NCBI GenBank assembly: GCA_902729315.2
Contig: LR746269.1
Coordinates: 8,530,231 to 8,594,230 of the forward strand
Direction: 5' to 3'
Length of the DNA: 64,000 nt
From: Spirodela intermedia
Taxonomy: Eukaryota; Streptophyta; Magnoliopsida; Alismatales; Araceae
Numbering within the stretch: position 1 is the first letter of the stretch; every line of letters starts with the position of its first letter. Of the stretch, positions 63,487-64,000 are shown one piece after another. The position numbers and the translations under genes were made by a program. The notes beneath the pieces are model-generated. The model had not been told where the DNA came from, made no database searches, and was given only the letters and a program-made list of their open reading frames with translations.

Positions 63487-64000
63487 AGTCTCCGACTGAT
63501 CGTCTTGACGTTCATCATTTATAAAACGATCAGCCCTGATGAGTCACTGTTGATCGAATAGAAAAATAAATGGCTTGACTGTTTGGGTGGTCTTTTAGCG
63601 AGGGAGCGAGAGGGAGGGAGAGAGAGAGAGAGAGATAACGTCCGTTCTTCCCAAGCGTGGGCCCTCGTTTTAAAGGCCAGCCATACTCATATAACGGTTG
63701 CATCGCTCCGTAGAGGGCATATCTTTACTCCCCTGGGCGGGAATACAGTGAGAGGTGATCGCCGCTTCACGAAAGGGTGTTCTTTGACTACAAAAAAAAC
63801 CTGTAGAGAAACAGCTGGCATAATCAGAGATGGACGAGCTCGTACCCACAGTCATCACAACCACGCATGAGGCAGCGCTTATTACTAAGAATTAACCCAT
63901 GCTATCCGATTGTAGGGAAGGGGGGAGGAGGATGATAATCTTTCAAATCTTCAAAGGTTTCTTCAAGTTGGATACCCTAGACATCCTCATTGTTTAAACG
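63487..64000. promoter_or_regulatory. GATA gene upstream region
   Basis: No gene is recognised. It holds another GA-rich run (about 63600-63635) and a CTCATATAACGG box at about 63686-63697 that could be a plus-strand TATA element. This is the likely distal promoter of the minus-strand GATA gene; the window ends before another gene appears. Confidence 0.35.

Overview
This is a piece of a flowering-plant nuclear genome. The genes have many GT-AG introns. Two encode plant mitochondrial proteins (a class-I release factor and the catalytic subunit of NAD-isocitrate dehydrogenase), one a plant receptor-like kinase, one a GATA factor and one a hAT-derived BED-finger protein. The spaces between them are AT-rich and packed with decayed LTR retrotransposons. 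I cannot name the species. All gene models were spliced by eye from reading frame, GT-AG sites, intron phase and known family sequence; no transcript or database evidence was used.

Layout. 1-5.2 kb: two decayed Ty3/gypsy remnants lying tail to tail. 5717-13298: a complete LTR element without pol, with 1.64-kb LTRs, GATGG target duplications, a tRNA-Asp-type primer site and one long gag frame on the minus strand. 13.3-16.1 kb: duplicated AT-rich DNA and a minus-strand gypsy RT scrap. 16.15-21.0 kb (minus): a receptor-like kinase with seven coding exons. 21.6-27.3 kb (minus): a 918-residue protein with two BED fingers and a hAT-transposase-like body. 28.0-38.2 kb: a nested retrotransposon cluster in which an old gypsy element (gag-protease at 28.0-29.2 kb, RT-RNase H at 37.1-38.2 kb) is split by a second gypsy element (29223-36994). 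That second element is itself broken by a solo LTR of the 5.7-13.3 kb family and by another 1.2-kb insertion. 39.2-39.8 kb: a possible small unrecognised minus-strand gene with a TATA box. 41.56-42.65 kb (minus): a PHD-finger gene whose frame continues 126 codons past an in-frame TAG. 43.9-51.05 kb (plus): mitochondrial release factor RF1, 11 exons. 52.2-56.9 kb (plus): NAD-IDH catalytic subunit, 7 exons. 58.3-60.3 kb (minus): a decayed Ty1/copia pol. 62.65-63.35 kb (minus): a GATA zinc-finger gene behind a long CT tract.

The host genes do not form a pathway cluster. RF1 and IDH share a strand 1.2 kb apart and both act in mitochondria; the PHD gene and RF1 are divergent over about 1.2 kb. I found no clear undescribed system. 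The most unusual points are the interrupted PHD frame, a gag frame disabled only by C-to-T-type stops, a perfect 22-bp hairpin and a 36-bp palindrome inside introns, a duplicated TTGAC-rich block upstream of IDH, and a short conserved LTR block that resembles an snRNA-type promoter on the antisense strand.
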